This document shows positions 60,091-64,000 of a DNA stretch of 64,000 nucleotides, piece by piece (positions within the stretch are counted from its first letter, which is position 1; each line of letters opens with the position of its first letter). The stretch lies in NCBI GenBank assembly GCA_910584585.1, contig CAJUBP010000020.1:1-64000 (forward strand), given 5' to 3'. Made by a program: the position numbers and the translations under genes. Source of the stretch: an uncultured Lachnospiraceae bacterium (GTDB lineage Bacteria; Bacillota; Clostridia; Lachnospirales; Lachnospiraceae). A model generated the notes under the pieces. That model saw nothing but the letters and a program-made list of their open reading frames with translations. It did no database searches and was not told the origin of the DNA.

Positions 60091-60303
60091 GGGACCCAGC
60101 CCAAATCAATACAGAATCCACAAAGTAGAAAGCTGGGAGGAGCCCTGATGGTTTACCCGTAGGGACCCAGCCCAAACCAATACAGAATCCACAAAGTAGA
60201 AAGCTGGGAGGAGCCCTGATGGTTTACCCGTAGGGACCCAGCCCAAACCAATACAGAATCCACAAAGTAGAAAGCTGGGAGGAGCCCTGATGGTTTACTC
60301 GGA
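60091..60303 (+). repeat. Three 71-bp tandem repeats with ribosome sites and mini-ORFs in the cbiD leader
   Basis: Units start GGGACCCAGCCC at 60091, 60162 and 60233 with period 71 and are almost identical. Each contains CCCAGC pairing with GCTGGG, a ribosome site GGAGGAG, then ATG GTT TAC CCG TAG (60148-60162 and 60219-60233). The third has TCG for CCG and reads on to a TGA at 60317-60319 that overlaps the TTG start of cbiD. The conserved boxes of a cobalamin riboswitch were not found. Confidence 0.85.
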
Positions 60304-60315
60304 GGAACAAAATCA

Positions 60316-61536
60316 TTGACAGAATTAAACAATCCATCCCCCGGAGTTTCCCCATGGAAAACCGGTCTGGAGAATTACAGCAAAACCATAGACAATAAGA
60401 AGATGAGATTCGGCTACACCACCGGAAGCTGTGCCGCCGCAGCAGCGAAGGCAGCCGCTTACATGCTGCTGACCGGCCAGGAGACAGGCTGTGTCAATCT
60501 CATCACGCCGAAAGGAATTCAGCTGCATCTGGAAATCCATGATATCAGACAGGAACCGGAGGCTGTATCCTGCGCGGTTGAGAAGGACGCCGGCGATGAT
60601 CCGGACATCACAAACGGAACCTGGATCTACGCCAGAGTCTCCAGGCAGAAAGAAAAGGGCATCCAAATAACCGGAGGCACAGGCATCGGCATTGTCACAA
60701 AGCCCGGCCTGGAACAGCCGCCGGGCAGCTATGCCATCAACTCAGTGCCAAGGCAGATGATTGCAGAAGAACTGCGGCAGCTTTGCGCGCAGCAGGAGTA
60801 TGCCGGAGGACTGAAGGTGGAATTATCCGTCCCCAGGGGGGAAGAACTGGCAGTACATACCTTCAATCCCAGGCTGGGCATCGAAGGAGGAATTTCCATT
60901 TTAGGCACCACCGGGATTGTGGAGCCTATGAGCGAAGCTGCCCTTGTGTCCAGTATTCGTCTGGAGTTAAACCAGCAGATCCAAAGCGGCAGAAAGAGCC
61001 TTCTGGTGACGCCGGGCAATTACGGACAGGATTTTTTGAAACAGAATCTGCCGGTTTCTCTGGAGAGGGCGGTCAAATGCAGTAATTTCATAGGGGAAAC
61101 CATTGATATGGCCGCGGAACTTGGCGCGGAACGTATCCTGTTTGTCTCCCATATCGGGAAATTTATCAAAGTAGCGGGAGGAATTTTTCAGACCCATTCC
61201 CGGAACGCAGATGCCAGAATGGAGATTTTAACGGCAAACGCAGTACTGGCAGGGGCCGGGCAGCCGCTGCTTACAGAGCTGATGCAGGCGCTGACCACGG
61301 AAGAGGCCCTGCGTTTGTTGGAAGAAACAGGATATCTGGGAAAGACCATGGAACAGGTGACGCAACGCTTAGCTTACCATCTGAACCGGAGAAGCTATGG
61401 AAAAATAGACTGCGGCGCCATTGTATTTTCCAGCGAATACGGGAAAAGAAATCACGGCAGCGGTGAGCTGGGGCGGACAGAAAACGCGGAAGTGATTCTG
61501 GAAAAAATTTTGACGCAGGATGGAGTACTAGGATGA
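60316..61536 (+). CDS. cbiD: Cobalt-precorrin-5B C1-methyltransferase CbiD
   Basis: This is CbiD, 406 residues, which methylates C1 of cobalt-precorrin-5B with SAM in anaerobic cobalamin synthesis. The family hallmark RFGYTTGSCAAAAAKAAAY is near 31-50; VEKDAGDDPDITNG, GGTGIGIVTKPGL and LFVSHIGKFIKVAGGIFQTH follow. The start is TTG 60316: GGAGGAAC lies ten bases upstream and no ATG is available before residue 30, inside the conserved region. The TTG overlaps the stop of the third leader mini-ORF, so re-initiation is possible. First gene of the cobalamin operon. Confidence 0.95.
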   Translation: MTELNNPSPGVSPWKTGLENYSKTIDNKKMRFGYTTGSCAAAAAKAAAYMLLTGQETGCVNLITPKGIQLHLEIHDIRQEPEAVSCAVEKDAGDDPDITNGTWIYARVSRQKEKGIQITGGTGIGIVTKPGLEQPPGSYAINSVPRQMIAEELRQLCAQQEYAGGLKVELSVPRGEELAVHTFNPRLGIEGGISILGTTGIVEPMSEAALVSSIRLELNQQIQSGRKSLLVTPGNYGQDFLKQNLPVSLERAVKCSNFIGETIDMAAELGAERILFVSHIGKFIKVAGGIFQTHSRNADARMEILTANAVLAGAGQPLLTELMQALTTEEALRLLEETGYLGKTMEQVTQRLAYHLNRRSYGKIDCGAIVFSSEYGKRNHGSGELGRTENAEVILEKILTQDGVLG

Positions 61537-61614
61537 AAAGATAGAGTTTTGAAAAAAGGCTATTGCAAAAAGCAAAACAGAAAATACAGCAGGAAAAGGA
61601 GAAACAGAAGATTT

Positions 61615-62307
61615 ATGGCAGGAAAATTATTTGGGATCGGGGTTGGCCCCGGCGATCCGGAACTTTTAACAGGAAAGGCCCTCAAATGCGTCAGAGCTTG
61701 CGATGTGCTTGCGGTGCCGGGAACCCGGAAAGAAGAGACGGCAGCTTATAAGATTGTAGTTCAGGCGGCGCCGGAGATTGTGGAGAAGGCATTTCTGGAA
61801 TTGGAAATGCCTATGACAAAAGACAAAGAAAAACTGGCCGAGAGCCACCGAAAAGCATTCGGCAGGATTCGGGAGGCCCTGGATCAGGGGAAGCAGATCG
61901 GATTTCTCACACTGGGCGATCCCTGCATTTATTCCACCTATATTTACATGCACAAGCTGGCAGTGGAAGCAGGCTATGAGACGGAAATTATCAATGGAAT
62001 TCCTTCCTTCTGCGCCGTTTCCGCAAAACTGAATCAGGGGCTTGTGGAGCAGTCCCAGATGCTCCATATCCTGCCCTCCACCTATGGAGTGGAAGCGGGA
62101 ATGGATTTGCCGGGCACGAAAGTCTTAATGAAGCCCGGAAAAAAATTGAAGTCTATTAAGGAGAAATTAGCAGAATATCCGGACAGCCAGGCGTCAATGA
62201 TAGAACGGTGCGGAATGGAAGAAGAGCGTATTTATCGTACTGCCGGGGAAATCCCGGAGCAGACAGGTTATTACTCTCTGTTAATTGTAAAGGAGCAGGA
62301 AAGATGA
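61615..62307 (+). CDS. cobI: Precorrin-2/cobalt-factor II C20-methyltransferase
   Basis: This SAM-dependent tetrapyrrole methylase is about 230 residues. The N-terminal LFGIGVGPGDPELLTGKALK, the PGTRKEETAAYKIV segment, FLTLGDPCIYSTYIYMH and INGIPSFCAVSAKL fit CobI/CbiL, which methylates C20. ATG 61615 is preceded by AAAGGAG at a rather long spacing (13 bases); a longer ORF with a basic N-terminus starts at TTG 61549. Its last codons overlap the next gene by 4 bp (ATGA), which marks one operon. Confidence 0.92.
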   Translation: MAGKLFGIGVGPGDPELLTGKALKCVRACDVLAVPGTRKEETAAYKIVVQAAPEIVEKAFLELEMPMTKDKEKLAESHRKAFGRIREALDQGKQIGFLTLGDPCIYSTYIYMHKLAVEAGYETEIINGIPSFCAVSAKLNQGLVEQSQMLHILPSTYGVEAGMDLPGTKVLMKPGKKLKSIKEKLAEYPDSQASMIERCGMEEERIYRTAGEIPEQTGYYSLLIVKEQER

Positions 62308-63059
62308 TTTATTTTGTAGGAGCAGGAAGCGGAGCAGTGGATTTGATTACCGTCCGGGGGCAGCGTCTGCTGCAGCAGGCGGATGTGATTATTTACGCAG
62401 GTTCTTTGGTGAATCCCATGTTGTTAGAGGAAAAGAAGCCGGACTGCGAAGTGTTTAACAGCGCGAAAATGACGCTGGAGGAAGTCATTCAGGTGATGAA
62501 GGATGCGGAACAGCAGGGGAAAATGACCGTGCGTCTGCACACCGGCGATCCCAGCATTTACGGAGCTGTGCGGGAGCAGATGGACTGCCTGGATCAGGAG
62601 GAAATTTTTTATGAGAGCTGTCCGGGAGTCAGTTCTTTTTGCGGAGCGGCGGCGGCTTTGAATCTGGAATATACGCTGCCGGATGTTTCCCAGAGCGTGA
62701 TTATTACCAGAATGGCAGGAAGGACTCCTGTGCCGGAAAAAGAGGAAATTGCGGAATTTGCGGCCCATCAGGCCACAATGGTAGTTTTCTTAAGCGCAGG
62801 AATGTTAGAAGAACTGGCCAGCCGGCTTTTGGCCGGCGGATACCAGGAAAGCACGCCTGCAGCCCTTGTGTATAAGGCGACCTGGCCCGATGAAAAAACC
62901 TGCGTTTGTACGGTGGGAACTCTGGCGGAAACAGGAAAGAGCCAGAATATTTCCAAGACAGCCCTTGTGATTGTGGGGGACGCAGTGACCCATAATCACT
63001 ATCGGAGGAGCGATTTGTATCATCCTGATTTTGAGACGGAATTCCGTAAGCCATCCTAA
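62304..63059 (+). CDS. cobM: Precorrin-4/cobalt-precorrin-4 C11-methyltransferase
   Basis: This tetrapyrrole methylase of the CobM/CbiF type has about 251 residues: MIYFVGAGSGAVDLITVRGQ, IIYAGSLVNPMLLEE, RLHTGDPSIYGAVREQMD and CPGVSSFCGAAAAL. It methylates C11 of (cobalt-)precorrin-4. ATG 62304 overlaps the cobI stop and has GGAGCAGGAAAG before it; an upstream ORF extension lies within cobI. It precedes cbiG, which opens the ring at the next step. Confidence 0.95.
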   Translation: MIYFVGAGSGAVDLITVRGQRLLQQADVIIYAGSLVNPMLLEEKKPDCEVFNSAKMTLEEVIQVMKDAEQQGKMTVRLHTGDPSIYGAVREQMDCLDQEEIFYESCPGVSSFCGAAAALNLEYTLPDVSQSVIITRMAGRTPVPEKEEIAEFAAHQATMVVFLSAGMLEELASRLLAGGYQESTPAALVYKATWPDEKTCVCTVGTLAETGKSQNISKTALVIVGDAVTHNHYRRSDLYHPDFETEFRKPS

Positions 63060-63079
63060 GGAAAGGGGTGGTAAGAATC

Positions 63080-64000
63080 ATGGAATCTGCACAGGCTTCC
63101 ATTGTCTGGTTTACGGAAAATGGAGAGAAGCTGGCGTACAGAGTCAGGGAAAAATTAGAAGGCCGAATTCAGGTTCAGATGGGGCGAAGTCCCGGACAGT
63201 CCTTAAAGGAATGGTGCCGGGAAGGATTTGAGTCCAGACAGCTTCTGATTTTTGTGGGGGCGGTGGGGATTGCAGTCCGTTCCATAGCCCCTTATCTGCA
63301 GGATAAATTCACCGATCCTGCGGTTCTGGTTCTGGATGAACAGGGCCGGTATGTGATTCCGGTTTTGTCCGGACATGTGGGCGGCGGAAACCGGTGGGCC
63401 GCGTATCTGGCTGAAGAACTTTCGGCGGTTGGAGTGATTACCACCGCGACGGATTTAAACGGGAAGTTTGCGGTGGATGTGTTTGCCGCCGAACGGAATC
63501 TGCTGCTTACAGATCGGAGAATGGCGAAGCAGATTTCAGCGGAGATTCTGGCCGGATCGCAGGTGGGAATTTACTGTGAGAAAAAAGTGGAAGGAAGCCT
63601 TCCGAAAGAACTGGTTTTGGAAACAGAAAACCTGGATCATAACCGGGCAGTAAGAAGCCGGATCTATATTGGAATTCATTATGAGAAAGATAGAATAAAT
63701 ACGCTGCATCTGCACCCCAAAGCAGTGGTTATAGGCATAGGCTGCAAGAAGGGCAAGACCGGGGAAGAAATAGAAGCGTTTGTGCAGAAAATACTGCAAA
63801 AACAGCGGATTGCCATGGAAAGCATATCCTGCCTGGCGTCCATTGATCTCAAAAAAGACGAAAAGGGCATTCTGGAATTTGCCGGAAAATATCAAATACC
63901 TTTTGTGACTTTTTCCAAAGAACAATTGGGGCAGGCGCCGGGAGAATTTAAGGAATCGGATTTTGTAAAAGAGGTAACGGGCATTGGAAATGTGTGTGAA
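63080..64000 (+). CDS. cbiG: Cobalamin biosynthesis protein CbiG (partial, runs off the window)
   Basis: This is CbiG (cobalt-precorrin-5A hydrolase), which opens the delta-lactone and releases acetaldehyde. About 307 residues are visible. The N-terminal half has LLIFVGAVGIAVRSIAPYLQ and VLSGHVGGGNRWAAYLAEEL. The C-terminal half starts with HPKAVVIGIGCKKGKTGEEI, LASIDLKKDEKGI and continues with FVTFSKEQL. ATG 63080 follows AAAGGGGTGG, 20 bp after cobM. No stop occurs before the window end. Other cobalamin genes probably continue downstream. Confidence 0.94.
   Translation, partial: MESAQASIVWFTENGEKLAYRVREKLEGRIQVQMGRSPGQSLKEWCREGFESRQLLIFVGAVGIAVRSIAPYLQDKFTDPAVLVLDEQGRYVIPVLSGHVGGGNRWAAYLAEELSAVGVITTATDLNGKFAVDVFAAERNLLLTDRRMAKQISAEILAGSQVGIYCEKKVEGSLPKELVLETENLDHNRAVRSRIYIGIHYEKDRINTLHLHPKAVVIGIGCKKGKTGEEIEAFVQKILQKQRIAMESISCLASIDLKKDEKGILEFAGKYQIPFVTFSKEQLGQAPGEFKESDFVKEVTGIGNVCE

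Noticed and set aside
59969..60175. 68-codon minus-strand ORF across the divergent promoters
   Set aside because: It overlaps both promoters and the leader repeats and has no ribosome site.
60083..60315. Cobalamin riboswitch before cbiD
   Set aside because: It was expected from the operon, but the conserved B12-box and the GCCACTG-type core are not present in the repeats.
1..64000. CRISPR array, tRNA or rRNA genes, prophage
   Set aside because: No regularly spaced repeats with unique spacers, no cloverleaf or TTCGAATC-type arms and no phage structural genes were seen by eye. A tRNAscan or CRISPR search was not run.

Overview
The window looks like chromosomal DNA of an anaerobic, gut-type Firmicute, most probably Lachnospiraceae or another Clostridia. 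Support: strong AGGAGG ribosome sites, clostridial-type electron-transfer flavoprotein and acyl-CoA dehydrogenase genes, Feo iron uptake with a DtxR-family regulator, rubredoxins, Big_2 surface proteins, YitT and LacI families, and the anaerobic cobalamin route. The genus is not determined. I saw no rRNA, tRNA, CRISPR array or prophage.

Layout. 0.2-3.1 kb: two paralogous AAA-ATPase/PD-(D/E)XK genes, the first with its nuclease domain deleted. 3.4-20.5 kb: a divergent acyl-CoA island. On the minus strand are two ETF pairs and an acyl-CoA ligase. On the plus strand are two class III CoA-transferases, a metallo-hydrolase, an enoyl-CoA hydratase, two acyl-CoA dehydrogenases, a 35-residue membrane peptide next to a sodium symporter, a YitT protein, an MFS carrier and an esterase. 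The genes resemble the carnitine (cai/fix) reduction pathway, but there is no CaiT, so the acid is unknown. Two copies of a 210-bp palindromic repeat flank the island, with an IS200-like tnpA inside its right edge. 21.5-29.5 kb: a LacI regulator, a rubredoxin-flavoprotein with a hybrid histidine kinase, an ATPase gene scrap and a two-component system. 29.7-37 kb: an internally deleted Rpn gene and a five-gene cluster with a propeller/solute-binding lipoprotein, two sugar-type permeases, a membrane-fusion protein and an unknown membrane protein. 37.1-39.3 kb: a proline-rich surface protein.

39.3-48.1 kb: an iron/redox block (DtxR-family regulator, feoA, feoA, feoB, and later a DUF2325 gene and rubredoxin). 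An 18-bp operator-like motif recurs before feoA, before feoB and before the DUF2325 gene. Between these lie a MITE-like element and a HAD / PTS EIIBCA / LacI sugar module. 48.2-56 kb: two paralogous large Ig-like surface-protein cassettes. Each promoter has a poly-G tract exactly between the -35 and -10 boxes: 11 G gives a 17-bp spacer in the first, 8 G gives 14 bp in the second. The second copy has lost its signal peptide. This looks like phase-variable expression with a silent partner and is the most interesting system in the window.

56.1-64 kb: a class V aminotransferase, nadA, a convergent queuosine-salvage pair (radical SAM QueL-like protein plus transporter) behind a probable preQ1-I riboswitch and terminator, and a divergent cobalamin operon (cbiD, cobI, cobM, cbiG running off the end). 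The cobalamin leader holds three 71-bp tandem repeats, each with its own ribosome site and mini-ORF.
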